43,328 nucleotides of DNA from Chloroflexota bacterium (GTDB taxonomy: Bacteria; Chloroflexota; Limnocylindria; Limnocylindrales; CSP1-4), in NCBI GenBank assembly GCA_003152995.1, contig PMBR01000127.1:2106-45433 (forward strand), read 5' to 3'. The notes under the pieces were generated by a model, which was not told the origin of the DNA, searched no databases, and worked only from the letters and a program-made list of their open reading frames with translations. The translations under genes and the position numbers were made by a program. Of the stretch, positions 1-8,986 are shown one piece after another; position 1 is the stretch's first letter, and every line of letters begins with the position of its first letter.

Positions 1-1781
1 TCGAGGATGAGGATCTCCGGGTCGGCCAGGAACGCTCGCGCGATCGTCAGCAGCTGCTTCTCGCCCTGCGAGAGGTTCGAAGCGTCGTCGTCGATCACCG
101 TGTCATAGCCGTGCGGCATAGTTCGCACGAAATGGTCGACGTGAGCGGCCTTCGCTGCGGCGACGATCTCATCCTCGGTGGCGTTCTCGCGGCCGTAGGC
201 AATGTTCTCGCGGACGGTGCCGCCGAACAGCCAGGTGTCCTGGAGGACCATGCCGAAGGTTCGACGCAGGTTGTCGCGAGTGAGATCTCGGATGTCGATG
301 CCGTCGATCTTGATGCTGCCTCCGTCGATCTCGTAGAAGCGCATCAGCAGGTTGACGACAGTGGTCTTGCCTGCGCCCGTCGGACCGACGATCGCCAGCA
401 CCTCGCCCGAGCGGACGTCGACGCTGAGGTTGTCGATGAGAGGTGTCTCGGGGACGTACCGGAACGATACGTTCTCGAGGGTTACGTGGCCGGTCGCGTG
501 TTCGAGCACGCGAGGCTGCTTCGCATCGGCCAGTTCCTCCGGCTCGTCCAGGAGCTCGAAGACGCGCTCGGCCGACGCCATCGTGGATTGCATGAGATTC
601 ATGATGCTGGCCACCTGCGTGATCGGCATCGTGAACGAGCGCGAGTACTGGATAAAGGCCTGTACGTCGCCCAGTGACATGCCTCCGGTGGCCACCTGGA
701 CGCCGCCGAGAACGCCGATCGCGACGTAGTTCAAGTTGCTCACGAAGGTCATTACCGGCATGATCAAGCCCGAGATGAACTGCGCCTTGAAGCTCGCCTC
801 GTAGACCTTCTGATTCTCTTCATCGAAACGTCGAATGGCGTCTTCCTGATGGCCGAACACCTTCACGACGCTGTGGCCGGTGTGGGATTCCTCGACGTGG
901 CCATTCAAGACGCCGGTCATCTTCCATTGCGCCGCGAATTGCTTCTGCGATCGGCGTGCGATCAGCATCGTGAGGATGGCCGCGGTCGGTAGTACTAGCA
1001 GAGATATGGCCGCCAGCATCGGGCTGATCCAGAACATCATCGCCAGCACGCCGATGATCGTGGCGAACGAAGTGATGATCTGCGTCAGGCTCTGCTGAAG
1101 AGTGTTGGCGATATTGTCGATGTCATTTGTTACGCGGCTGAGTGTGTCGCCGCGCGGATGGGTGTCGAAGTACTTCAGGGGCAGGCGGGCGAGTTTCTGG
1201 TCGACTTCGCGTCGCAGCCGGTAGACGGTTCGCTGCGCGACGCCGGCCATGGTGTACCAGGCCACCCAGCTGAAGAATGTCGCCGCGAGGTACAGACCGG
1301 CGAGCCCGAGCAGAACCATGCCCAGTACCCCGAAATCGACACCGACGCCCGGGATGGCAGTGGTGGAGGACACCACGTCCGCCAGGGGGCTGTGGGCGTC
1401 GCGGAGGGCCTGGACCGCCTGGGCGTGAGTTGTTCCGAGCGGGAAGAACTGGCCGAGCGTCTTGCCGACCAGGCCGTCCATCAGCTGGTTGATGCCGTTG
1501 CCGAGGATCTTGGGGCCAAAGACCTGGCCCGCAGTGCTGAGGAATGCCACAGCGACGACCAGGAGGATCTTTGGTCGTTCCGGCCGCAGTTCGCCCACCA
1601 GCCGCCGGAGAGCGCCACGGAAGTCCTTGGGCTTTTCGGCCGGCATGGCCAAGCCGCCCATCGGCCCCATGCCGCCGCCCATCGGGCCGCGGCCGCGGCC
1701 TCCCGGACCGCCCATCGGCGGACGCTGGGCTCCGGCAGCGGCGCCGCCTGGCCTGGTGTTGCCGCTCGCAGGCCCGCTCAT
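1..1781 (-). CDS. ABC exporter half-transporter, second subunit (partial, runs off left edge)
   Basis: Membrane-spanning domain plus nucleotide-binding domain of a multidrug/lipid-type exporter, probably the partner of the gene just upstream. The ATG at 1781 overlaps the upstream stop (ATGA), so the two are translationally coupled. A Gly/Pro/Met-rich N-terminus of about 45 residues precedes the transmembrane region. The Walker A motif GPTGAGKTT is near residue 465, and the signature reads LSQGEK rather than LSGGQ. The window ends at codon 594, at the Walker B aspartate, so the catalytic glutamate position cannot be seen. In TM287/288-type heterodimers this partner carries the consensus ATPase site; that is family knowledge, not visible here. 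About 593 codons are present and only the C-terminus is missing. Confidence 0.93.
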   Translation of the reverse strand, partial: MSGPASGNTRPGGAAAGAQRPPMGGPGGRGRGPMGGGMGPMGGLAMPAEKPKDFRGALRRLVGELRPERPKILLVVAVAFLSTAGQVFGPKILGNGINQLMDGLVGKTLGQFFPLGTTHAQAVQALRDAHSPLADVVSSTTAIPGVGVDFGVLGMVLLGLAGLYLAATFFSWVAWYTMAGVAQRTVYRLRREVDQKLARLPLKYFDTHPRGDTLSRVTNDIDNIANTLQQSLTQIITSFATIIGVLAMMFWISPMLAAISLLVLPTAAILTMLIARRSQKQFAAQWKMTGVLNGHVEESHTGHSVVKVFGHQEDAIRRFDEENQKVYEASFKAQFISGLIMPVMTFVSNLNYVAIGVLGGVQVATGGMSLGDVQAFIQYSRSFTMPITQVASIMNLMQSTMASAERVFELLDEPEELADAKQPRVLEHATGHVTLENVSFRYVPETPLIDNLSVDVRSGEVLAIVGPTGAGKTTVVNLLMRFYEIDGGSIKIDGIDIRDLTRDNLRRTFGMVLQDTWLFGGTVRENIAYGRENATEDEIVAAAKAAHVDHFVRTMPHGYDTVIDDDASNLSQGEKQLLTIARAFLADPEILIL

Positions 1782-3508
1782 GCCACTTCCTCCCGGGTCA
1801 ACTGCGAGTACACGATCTCCTGGTACGTCTCGCACGTCTTCATCAACTCTGAGTGCGTCCCGATGCCGGCCACGTTGCCGCCGTCCAGGACGATGATCTG
1901 GTCGGCATGGAGGACCGTGCCCACGCGCTGGGCCACGATGATGACCGTCGCCCCCTGGATCTCGTGCTTGAGCGCCGCTCGGAGCATCTGGTCGGTCTTG
2001 AAATCGAGCGCCGAGAAGCTGTCGTCGAAGATGAAGACCTTCGGCTTCTTCACGATCGCCCGCGCGATTGCGAGGCGTTGGCGCTGACCGCCGGAGACGT
2101 TGGTGCCGCCCTGGTCGATCTCGGCCTCGAGCTGGCCCGTCATCTCGGACACGAATTCGCGGGCCTGCGCTATCTCGAGCGCATGCCACAGCTCGTCGTC
2201 GGTGGCTTTCTCATCGCCATACCGAAGATTGCTGGCGACGGTTCCGTTGAAGAGGAAAGCCTTCTGCGGAGTGAGGCCGATCAGGGACCAGAGATCCTCC
2301 TGGCGCATCTTCCGGACGTCGACGCCGTCAATGCTGACGCTGCCCGAGGTCACGTCGTAGAAGCGCGGGATCAGATTGGCCAGCGTCGTCTTGCCCGAGC
2401 CGGTGCTGCCGACGATGGCCGTGGTCTGTCCGGGCCGGGCCGTGAACGAGATGCTGCAGAGAACGGGCTCCTCGGCGCCCGGATATCCGAACTCGACATG
2501 GTCGAATTCGACTTCGCCGGCCGGGTCGACGATCTCAACCGGAACGTCCGGGTCGCACAACTCCGCCTCGGAGTCGAGGACCTGCTGGATCCGCTCGGCG
2601 GCGGCCGCAGCTCGCGGAACCATGACGAACATGAGCGCGGCCATCATCACCGCGAACAGAATCTGCATCACGTACTGCAGGAATGCCGAAAGGTTGCCGA
2701 TCTGCATCCCGCCCGAATCGATGCGCAGGCCGCCGAACCACACGATGGCAACGGTCGAGAGATTCATGATCCCGAATAGGAACGGGATCATCATCGCGAA
2801 CAGGTGGTTGACTCGGACGGCGTTGTCCGTCAGTTCGAGATTTGCCTGATCAAATCGAGCTTCATCATGATCCGTGCGCACGAAGGCCCGGATCACGCGC
2901 ATACCGCTTAGAGTCTCGCGCATGACCTGATTGATCCGGTCGGTCCGCTTCTGCATGGATCGGAAGAGTGGCAGAGCTCGTGTGGCCAGGAGGCCGATCA
3001 CGATCAGAACCAGAGGGATGATCACGATCAGCAACCCGGAGAGCGGAACATCTTCCCGGAGAGCCATGATGATGCCGCCGACGCACATGATCGGGGCGAT
3101 GATCATGACGTTGAAGGCCATGACCAGGACCATCTGAACCTGCTGGACATCATTCGTGTTCCGGGTGATGAGCGACGGCGTGCCAAACACGTTCGTCTCC
3201 TTCTGGGAGAAGCTCATCACCTGGCGGAAGATGGCGCTTCGAACGTCACGTCCAAACGCCATCGCGGTCATCGATCCGAAGTAGACCGCCACGATGGCGC
3301 ACACACTCAGCAGGAGTGTTATCAGCAGCATGATTACGCCGGTGCGCATGATGTAACCGGTGTCGCCCTTGACGACGCCGTTGTTGATGATGTCCGCGTT
3401 GAGGTTCGGCAGGTACAGGTTGGCTATCGCCTGGACCGTGACGAGGGCGAACACAACGGCAAGCTGACGGCGATATGGCCGCAGGTATTTGGCGAGCAAT
3501 CTGATCAT
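1778..3508 (-). CDS. ABC exporter half-transporter, first subunit with degenerate ATP site
   Basis: 576-residue membrane exporter half. Six transmembrane segments occupy roughly residues 1-310 and the ATPase domain the rest. Walker A (GSTGSGKTT) and the signature (NVSGGQRQR) are intact, but Walker B reads FIFDDSFSALD, with aspartate where the catalytic glutamate normally sits. That substitution marks the degenerate-site subunit of heterodimeric exporters such as TM287/288, LmrCD or BmrCD. The next gene starts inside its stop codon. The MarR-family gene upstream is separated by 147 bp, so drug- or lipid-responsive control by that repressor is likely. The substrate cannot be told from sequence. 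Confidence 0.93.
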   Translation of the reverse strand: MIRLLAKYLRPYRRQLAVVFALVTVQAIANLYLPNLNADIINNGVVKGDTGYIMRTGVIMLLITLLLSVCAIVAVYFGSMTAMAFGRDVRSAIFRQVMSFSQKETNVFGTPSLITRNTNDVQQVQMVLVMAFNVMIIAPIMCVGGIIMALREDVPLSGLLIVIIPLVLIVIGLLATRALPLFRSMQKRTDRINQVMRETLSGMRVIRAFVRTDHDEARFDQANLELTDNAVRVNHLFAMMIPFLFGIMNLSTVAIVWFGGLRIDSGGMQIGNLSAFLQYVMQILFAVMMAALMFVMVPRAAAAAERIQQVLDSEAELCDPDVPVEIVDPAGEVEFDHVEFGYPGAEEPVLCSISFTARPGQTTAIVGSTGSGKTTLANLIPRFYDVTSGSVSIDGVDVRKMRQEDLWSLIGLTPQKAFLFNGTVASNLRYGDEKATDDELWHALEIAQAREFVSEMTGQLEAEIDQGGTNVSGGQRQRLAIARAIVKKPKVFIFDDSFSALDFKTDQMLRAALKHEIQGATVIIVAQRVGTVLHADQIIVLDGGNVAGIGTHSELMKTCETYQEIVYSQLTREEVA

Positions 3509-3655
3509 GCGTGCGGGTCCTGTCTCTTCATCGTCGCGGGATCCTCAAGGCGGCAGTTTGATGGTCTGTGGTAGGCCGGCAGGCCCTGGCGGCCAGATTG
3601 GCCGGGGATTGTGAATTGGCGGTGAAGGTGCCTCGGAGGAGTGATGAGGGCGCTT

Positions 3656-4198
3656 TCACCCGCTCGAACTCGCCGCGCCGCGGTCTGCGACGGCGGAGTC
3701 TTCATCCGCGAACAACCGGCGACGGGCCGCGTGGATCGCACGCATGCCGACGAGCAGGGCCGCCATCTGTTCCTCGGTGAGCTCCTCGAGCACCCTCGAC
3801 AGCGAGCTTCGCCGATGGGCGGCCATGTCCTGGAAGACCTGGCCGCCGGCTTGAGTGGCATAGACCAGGACCGTCCGGCGGTCCTCGGTGCCGTGGCGGC
3901 GTTCGACGATGCCGCGCTTCTCCATCCGATCGACTATGCCGGTGGCGCTCGCGTCCGACACGTCCAGCGCCTCGGCCAGCCGCTTCATCGGCAGCGGGCC
4001 CTCGGCCTCGAGGGCGGTCAGAACGTTCAAATGCACCAGGCTGAGCGCGTGGCGGTGCCAGGCCTTGAACGCCCCACCGAAGTCGCGCGGGGACCAGCCC
4101 GTCATCTCGTCGAGCAGCTCCCTTTGCAGCGACTGGCGGTCCGCCGCCACGGTCTCAGCCTCGGCGCCGGTGCTCAGCGTGTCAGATATATTCTGCAT
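3656..4198 (-). CDS. MarR-family transcriptional regulator
   Basis: 180-residue winged-helix repressor. The DNA-recognition region is around MKRLAEALDVSDASATGIVD, followed by the MarR wing motif with basic residues and TEDRRTVLV. An in-frame ATG nine codons upstream (4225) exists, but the ATG at 4198 is preferred: a -10 box (TATACT) ends exactly 7 nt before it and no Shine-Dalgarno sequence is present, suggesting a leaderless mRNA starting at this codon. It lies 147 bp upstream of the ABC exporter pair in the same direction, the usual arrangement for a repressor of its own efflux operon. Confidence 0.9.
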   Translation of the reverse strand: MQNISDTLSTGAEAETVAADRQSLQRELLDEMTGWSPRDFGGAFKAWHRHALSLVHLNVLTALEAEGPLPMKRLAEALDVSDASATGIVDRMEKRGIVERRHGTEDRRTVLVYATQAGGQVFQDMAAHRRSSLSRVLEELTEEQMAALLVGMRAIHAARRRLFADEDSAVADRGAASSSG

Positions 4199-4213
4199 GA
4201 CGTGTAGTATATC
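4185..4213 (-). promoter_or_regulatory. Leaderless promoter and possible MarR operator
   Basis: The minus strand carries TATACT (4206-4211) followed by 7 nt and the ATG at 4198. An inverted repeat GATATA-N17-TATATC (4185-4190 and 4208-4213) is centred on the start codon and could be the autoregulatory MarR site. No convincing -35 was found. The operator role is inference. Confidence 0.5.
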
Positions 4214-4314
4214 GCGGCCGCGCAATCCCTCCGATTCAGTAGGCCGGCTCGTACAATCTGGGTGGCCGTTGACCGGCCGAGTGCCGGCCGTCGCGTTGCT
4301 GGAGGGCTTGGAAA

Positions 4315-4806
4315 ATGTCTGAGACGGTACTGGGGGTCATTCCCGACGCTCGGATCAAGACCGGCATGCTCAAGTCGGAGACCTGGGTGCTGATAGTCAC
4401 CGATCAGCGGCTGCTCGCCGCCCGCACGACTGACGAGCTCATCAAGAACGTCGCGATGGCTGCCCGGGCGCAGGCGAAGGCGTCGGGGAGCGGTTTCTTC
4501 GGCCAGTGGGGGGCGCAGATCAAGGCCAGCCTTGCGGTCGCACAGCGCTATGGCGCCATGACCCCGGAGGCAATCCTGGCCGAAACGCCGGGCAACTGGG
4601 CGCTCTGGCCGGGCCAGGCCAGCTCGATCAAGGTCGAGCGCAAGTCGCGCAGCGCCGGGGGCGACGACGAGTCGTCGATCGACTACCTCAAGATCACGAT
4701 CGAGGCGGCCGGGGGCAAGGGCGTCTACGAGACGAACGACGACAAGCCGAGCCAGCGCGAAGTCCAGGCTCTGCTGGCCCGAATCTTTGGGCCGATCGTG
4801 AGGTAG
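4315..4806 (+). CDS. Hypothetical protein, PH-like domain
   Basis: 163 residues, no signal peptide or membrane segment. The opening (about residues 1-40) has a beta-hairpin pattern with WVLIVTDQRLLAAR, typical of bacterial PH-like or GRAM-like folds that begin with 'turn on membrane-bound/cytosolic sensor' strands. A helical middle (residues 42-85) follows, and the last third alternates strands with charged residues, including IDYLKITIEA. The start is supported by a GGAGG at 4301-4305. A -10-like TACAAT lies at 4252-4257. No function can be assigned. Confidence 0.8.
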   Translation: MSETVLGVIPDARIKTGMLKSETWVLIVTDQRLLAARTTDELIKNVAMAARAQAKASGSGFFGQWGAQIKASLAVAQRYGAMTPEAILAETPGNWALWPGQASSIKVERKSRSAGGDDESSIDYLKITIEAAGGKGVYETNDDKPSQREVQALLARIFGPIVR

Positions 4807-4901
4807 GGAGGCGCGGCCCGGAACCGAGCCGCGACGGGTTCGAGTGGGCGCGACCGCACCGCGGATCGATCCGTCGGGCGATACACGATCGGGCGGGTAG
4901 C

Positions 4902-4938
4902 TTGACGGCGGGGGCGCCGTCGCGTGCAATGGTGAGCG
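4902..4938 (+). promoter_or_regulatory. Candidate sigma-70 promoter of the lipoprotein gene
   Basis: TTGACG (4902-4907), a 17-nt spacer and TGCAAT (4925-4930) lie 8 nt before the ATG at 4939. The start site would fall almost on the ATG, giving a leaderless or near-leaderless message. GGTGAG (4931-4936) could alternatively act as a weak ribosome binding site. Confidence 0.4.
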
Positions 4939-5487
4939 ATGCGCTTGTTTATTGCCGCTGCACGAGTACTGGTGGTCGCGGCCTTCGTTGCCGCTTGCGG
5001 TGGCTCGTCCGGCGCCGGGCCGAGTGGGCCGGGCCCGGCCGCGAGCCCATCGGTCGCCCCGGTCCCGGGTAACTCGGTAATGGCCCCGCTGCCAACCGAT
5101 GCGCCGGCGTCGGTTCGGGCGCTGGCGCAACTGCCGTCGTGCGGCGCCGAGGTCCTGTTCGAGGAAGACGTCGACATAACCCCGGTCCCAACTCCGCCGG
5201 GGCCGACCACCAACGCGACCGACAACCAGCAGGCGACCGATTGCCTGATCGCTGCCTGGAACGGCGGAGCTTCGGCGCAACTCGAGATCTTCGAAGCGAC
5301 CGACGAGGCCGACCAGGTCTTCTCCCTCTACAGGCTGCCCGGTGACGGAACGGTCGAGCTGGTGACGCGCGTGCTGTCTCACGCCGACCAGACGATCACC
5401 TGGACCCAGACGACGTGCCGTCAGCTGACCGTCCAGGATGGAACGCTGACCCCGGCTGATTGCCAGTCCGAGACGACCATAGGCTGA
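4939..5487 (+). CDS. Small secreted lipoprotein, function unknown
   Basis: 182 residues. A short basic N-terminus and hydrophobic stretch end in the lipobox FVAAC at about residue 20, predicting diacylglyceryl modification and anchoring on the outer face of the membrane. A Gly/Ser/Pro-rich tether follows. The mature domain contains four more cysteines (CGAEVLF, DCLIAAW, TCRQLTV, DCQSE), probably two disulfides. No enzyme motif is recognised. It lies just upstream of a secreted phosphoesterase with a long intervening leader. Confidence 0.78.
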   Translation: MRLFIAAARVLVVAAFVAACGGSSGAGPSGPGPAASPSVAPVPGNSVMAPLPTDAPASVRALAQLPSCGAEVLFEEDVDITPVPTPPGPTTNATDNQQATDCLIAAWNGGASAQLEIFEATDEADQVFSLYRLPGDGTVELVTRVLSHADQTITWTQTTCRQLTVQDGTLTPADCQSETTIG

Positions 5488-5848
5488 TTCCGACTCGGCC
5501 GGCGGCCCGGATTGCCGTAACGCGGGGCTCGATAGACCGGGCGGAATTGGTCCGACCCATCCCTTGGGGTTGGCTCCGATTGACTATACGAATGGGGGGT
5601 CGTAGGTCGGCCGGATGGGCCTGACGGCGGGGTACATGCTCGCCATCGACTTGCGGCCGGGCGTGCCGCAGGATTGTTGGCGTCTCGGAATGTCGGCTCC
5701 CTGGCCGGCGTCCATCACCGCAGGCAGACAGGGACCGCCGTCACGGCGTGCTCCGCGGGTCTTCACCCGCCCGCGCCCGGCCCTCCCGTCCGTCCCCAAC
5801 CGCGTCGCCCGGACTTTCCTTGTCGTGCGAGCGGGAAAGGAGGAACGA
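5488..5848 (+). other. 361-nt non-coding leader upstream of the phosphoesterase gene
   Basis: No gene is supported here. A TTGACT hexamer at 5579-5584 could be a -35. Two small perfect hairpins follow each other: CGCCG-TCA-CGGCG (5736-5748) and GCGGGT-CTTC-ACCCGC (5755-5770). A strong ribosome binding site (AAAGGAGGA, 5837-5843) ends the region. A structured 5' UTR is possible; no known riboswitch class was recognised. Confidence 0.35.
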
Positions 5849-7117
5849 ATGTCCAGAAGCCTCGTTTCTTTGTCGCCGAGTTCCATGTCCCGGGTTCGCT
5901 CGACTCGCGTCCTGCGGCTTGCCACTCTCACTGCCGGAGTCATCCTGGCCATGTCAGTGGTCCTGACCGCGAGTGCCGCCAGCGCCTCCGTCTCAGCACC
6001 CGCGACGGCCGCGCCAGGTAGCGTCATTACGGTCAAAGGCGCCGGATTGGTCTCCGCCCAAAAGGGCAACCTCACCTACAACGGCGGCGTCGTGACGACC
6101 TTCACTGCCTCCGCGACCGGGTCGTTCAGCGTTCCCTTCACAATCCCGAGCACCGCGGCCATCGGCAGCACCGGTCGAATCTCCGCCAAGACCACGACCG
6201 GGACCGTGATCGCGACCACCACGCTGACGATCGGGACCGGCACGCCCGGGCCGAGCCCCACGGCAAAGCCGACCGCCGGCGCGACGCACACCCCGGCTCC
6301 CGCCCCCACTGCTCCTCCGTCGACCAAGGTACCCAACTTCAGCCACGTCTACGTGATCATCTTCGAGAACAAGGAGTACTCGAGCATCGTCGGCTCGAGC
6401 CAGGCTCCGTACATCAACTCGCTGGTCGCGAAGTACGGCCTCTCGACAGGTTTCACGGCTGAGCGGCATCCGTCCGAGCCCAACTACATCGCTCTCACCT
6501 CGGGCAGCACGCAGGGCATCGCCGACGACGGCGTGTACAACCTGAGCGTGAACAACCTCTTCGATCAGGTCACCGCCTCGGGCCGAACCTGGCACGCGTA
6601 CCAGCAGGGCTATCCGGGCAACTGCTTCACCGGCTCTTCGTCGTCGGCCGTCGTCGATGGCGTCGGCAAATCGGGCGCTTACGTGCGCAAGCACAACCCG
6701 GCTATCAGCTACAAGAGCATCAGCGGCAGCAGCACCAAGTGCGCCAATATCACCAACCTGGCCGGCTTCAACCCGGCCGCAGCCAACTTCGAGTTCATCA
6801 CGCCGAACATGATCAACGACATGCATGACGGGACAGTTGCCGACGGCGACAACTTCCTGAAGGCCTTCCTGCCCAAGATCACCACCAGCACCGCCTTTGC
6901 CAACTCGGTCGTCTTCGTCACCTTCGACGAGGGCACCAGCGCGGTGAACGGCGGCGGCCACATCGTCACCATCGCAATCACGCCGAAGATGACGGCTGGC
7001 TACAAGACCAGCGCGGCTTACACCCACTACTCGATGCTCCGCACCGTCGAGCAGGCATGGGGTCTCTCGTGCCTGGGGAGCGCTGCCTCGGCTACGCCGA
7101 TGAGCCTCCCTTACTGA
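5849..7117 (+). CDS. Secreted phosphoesterase (PF04185, acid phosphatase/phospholipase C type)
   Basis: 422 residues from the ATG at 5849, chosen because an ideal AAAGGAGGA sits 5 nt upstream; in-frame upstream starts lack this. A signal peptide (to about residue 50, ending SAASA) leads into a small beta-rich domain of about 80 residues. A Thr/Pro/Ala linker (TPGPSPTAKPTAGATHTPA...) follows, then the catalytic domain. That domain opens with HVYVIIFENKEYSSI and carries HPSEPNYIALTSG and FVTFDEGTSAVNGGGH, the metal-binding pattern of the PF04185 phosphoesterase family. It probably hydrolyses phosphate esters outside the cell. The Thr-rich linker is a plausible O-mannosylation target for the nearby GT39 enzymes. 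Confidence 0.9.
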   Translation: MSRSLVSLSPSSMSRVRSTRVLRLATLTAGVILAMSVVLTASAASASVSAPATAAPGSVITVKGAGLVSAQKGNLTYNGGVVTTFTASATGSFSVPFTIPSTAAIGSTGRISAKTTTGTVIATTTLTIGTGTPGPSPTAKPTAGATHTPAPAPTAPPSTKVPNFSHVYVIIFENKEYSSIVGSSQAPYINSLVAKYGLSTGFTAERHPSEPNYIALTSGSTQGIADDGVYNLSVNNLFDQVTASGRTWHAYQQGYPGNCFTGSSSSAVVDGVGKSGAYVRKHNPAISYKSISGSSTKCANITNLAGFNPAAANFEFITPNMINDMHDGTVADGDNFLKAFLPKITTSTAFANSVVFVTFDEGTSAVNGGGHIVTIAITPKMTAGYKTSAAYTHYSMLRTVEQAWGLSCLGSAASATPMSLPY

Positions 7118-7147
7118 GCCGATCGCCCCAAGCGGCAACGCAAGATC

Positions 7148-7186
7148 AAACGGCCGACCGGGAAACCGGTCGGCCGTTTCTGTTTG
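7148..7186. terminator. Strong intrinsic terminator between convergent genes
   Basis: A perfect 14-bp stem (7148-7161 with 7166-7179) is closed by a GAAA tetraloop. TTT is the end of the stem and TTTCTGTTTG follows on the plus strand; AAA precedes the stem, so it can also work on the minus strand. It lies 30 nt after the phosphoesterase stop and just beyond the stop of the convergent gene. Confidence 0.95.
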
Positions 7187-7188
7187 GG

Positions 7189-7677
7189 TCAGCGGCCCGG
7201 CTCGACCCCGAGCGCGAAACTGCCGATTAGTCGCTCGTAGCCGAAGAGGTTGCCGGTGATCGAGCCGCGCATCCCGCCGGCGCCGCCCGGCGCGAGCGCC
7301 ACGCAGTCCAATACGGTCTGGAAGTCGTCCAGGCGCATCGTCGTCTCGGGCGCATTGGTGCCCGAGTCGGTGTCGGATTGGTCGATCGGCACGACGGTGG
7401 AATCCTCCGGTTCGGCCGGGACTTCTTCGATGGCCTGCTCGACTTCCATCTCATCGGCCGCCATCTCGGCGCCGTCCTCGTCGTACAGCCGCACCTTGAT
7501 GCGATAGGACACTTCGACCCGACCCTCGGCCTGACCGAGGAGACCGGGCGCGGCCCGGCCGAGCACATACATGCCCGCCTGCGTCACGGCATCGAGGGCC
7601 GCACCGACACAGGCCGGACAACCGTCGAAAGCCTGGGCCGGGTACGATCGGCACGGCACCGCGATCACGTTGCCCAT
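7189..7677 (-). CDS. Hypothetical acidic protein
   Basis: 162 residues. The start at 7677 is preferred over an in-frame ATG at 7716 because AGAGGAG lies 6 nt upstream. The N-terminus contains CRSYPAQAFDGCPACVGAA (three Cys), a helix, then a strand-rich segment (VEVSYRIKVRLYDEDG). A very acidic region follows (EMEVEQAIEEVPAEPEDS). No signal peptide is evident and no family was recognised. The gene is divergent from the GH99 lipoprotein gene, with only about 25 bp between the two starts, so their promoters must overlap one another's coding region. Confidence 0.7.
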   Translation of the reverse strand: MGNVIAVPCRSYPAQAFDGCPACVGAALDAVTQAGMYVLGRAAPGLLGQAEGRVEVSYRIKVRLYDEDGAEMAADEMEVEQAIEEVPAEPEDSTVVPIDQSDTDSGTNAPETTMRLDDFQTVLDCVALAPGGAGGMRGSITGNLFGYERLIGSFALGVEPGR

Positions 7678-7702
7678 TGTCTGCTCCTCTGAGCCATAAA
7701 TC

Positions 7703-8986
7703 ATGAGTCGAACCATAGGCGATTCGTGTCAACGGCGCGTGAACGCTTCGTTACCGTTTGTCGGTGGCTCGGGAAGCCCGCGGAGTTCGCGAAAGCCGGT
7801 CCGCCCCGGGAGACCGGCCGTCCGAGCCATTCTGGTGCTCGCAATGGCGGCCACCGTCGGCCTCGCGGCGTGCGGCCCAAGTGTGACCGTGGTCCCGCTG
7901 GCGACCTCCACGGCTTCAATCGCGTCGAGTGCGTCGGCGGCGCCTTCTGCTTCGATCTCTCCCGACTCGGGCGCCAGCCAGAGCCTCACACCGCTTCCGC
8001 CCGCGTCCGATCGAGTGACCGCGTTCTTCTACCTCTGGTACGGGACGCAGGAGCACGACGGCGCGTGGCGCCATTGGAACCAGAACGCCCACGTGCCTCC
8101 CGGCGATATCGCCTCCCAGTATTACCCGGAGCGCGGTCCCTACAGCTCGCGAGATCCCGAAGTCCTGGCGGCCCAGATGGCCGATCTACGCTCCGCTCGG
8201 ATCGGTGTGATTGCCGTCAGCTGGTGGGGCAAGGGCGAATGGGACGACCAATCGCTCGACGCCCTGTTCGCTGCGGCGGAGGTTGCGGGCGTGAAGATCG
8301 CCTTCCACCTCGAGCCGTACAGCGGCCAGACGGCGACCTCGGTCGTCGCCGACATCCGCTACTTGCTCGGCCGCTTCGGCTCGTCGCCGGCGCTGTATCG
8401 CGTCTCCCGGCCCACCTCCGCCAGCGCTTCGACGGCGGCGAGGCCGGTCTTCTACCTCTTCGCCCCGAGCCGAATGCCGGCCGCGGAACTCAAGACCGCG
8501 CTGGGAGGCCTGCGCGGCACGGCCGACGACTCGGTCGTGATGATCCACTCGCCCAACGCCGTCTCCGCGGTGAGAGACGGCGGCGACGGCGTCTATACCT
8601 ACGATCCCCTGGCGTCGCCGGACAGCTTTGCCGCGTTCGTGGCCGGCTGCAAGGCCGACAACCTGATCTGCAGCCCGGACGTCAACCCGGGGTTCGACAA
8701 CCGGCAGGCGGTCACGACACCCCAGCAGGTGATCGACCGCCAGAACGGCGCCCGCTACGACTCGATGTGGCAGGCCGCCATCGCGACCACGCCCGAGTGG
8801 ATCGGGATCGTCTCGTTCGATGAATGGCACGAAGGCACGCAGATCGAGCCGGCCAGGGACTTCACCTCGGGGACGCGTACCTACACCGGCTACGAAGGAG
8901 CGTGGGGGACGACCGGGGCGGACGCGCCCGATGCCTACCTGAACCGGACGGCGTTCTGGGTGCAGAAGTACGCCCCGGGGAGCTAG
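7703..8986 (+). CDS. GH99 family lipoprotein (endo-alpha-mannosidase/mannanase type)
   Basis: 427 residues. A lipobox GLAAC at Cys57 anchors the enzyme outside the membrane. The family signature is clear: FFYLWYGTQEHDGAWRHWN, then YYPERGPYSSRDPEV, the substrate-cleft segment FHLEPYSG, and near the C-terminus SFDEWHEGTQIEP. In characterised GH99 enzymes the two glutamates of the E-W-H-E motif (here E374 and E377) are the catalytic pair. GH99 members cleave internal alpha-mannosidic bonds, which fits a locus rich in mannosylation genes. The ATG at 7703 has no ribosome binding site and the long N-region before the lipobox makes the exact start uncertain. The stop overlaps the convergent gene within a shared CTAG. 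Confidence 0.88.
   Translation: MSRTIGDSCQRRVNASLPFVGGSGSPRSSRKPVRPGRPAVRAILVLAMAATVGLAACGPSVTVVPLATSTASIASSASAAPSASISPDSGASQSLTPLPPASDRVTAFFYLWYGTQEHDGAWRHWNQNAHVPPGDIASQYYPERGPYSSRDPEVLAAQMADLRSARIGVIAVSWWGKGEWDDQSLDALFAAAEVAGVKIAFHLEPYSGQTATSVVADIRYLLGRFGSSPALYRVSRPTSASASTAARPVFYLFAPSRMPAAELKTALGGLRGTADDSVVMIHSPNAVSAVRDGGDGVYTYDPLASPDSFAAFVAGCKADNLICSPDVNPGFDNRQAVTTPQQVIDRQNGARYDSMWQAAIATTPEWIGIVSFDEWHEGTQIEPARDFTSGTRTYTGYEGAWGTTGADAPDAYLNRTAFWVQKYAPGS

Noticed and set aside
1158-2779. Long plus-strand open frames of about 308 residues opposite the ABC exporter genes
   Set aside because: They are antisense to well-conserved exporter coding sequence, have no recognisable domain, and arise because GC-rich third positions suppress stops on the other strand.
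5517-5545. Possible fourth copy of the element (GTAAC... TCGATAG... CCGG)
   Set aside because: Block spacing differs (12 and 20 instead of 9 and 21) and no ATG follows at the fixed distance.
5993-7138. 381-residue minus-strand frame opposite the PF04185 phosphoesterase
   Set aside because: Antisense shadow: arginine/glycine-rich with no family match, while the plus strand has a signal peptide, catalytic motifs, an ideal ribosome binding site and a terminator.
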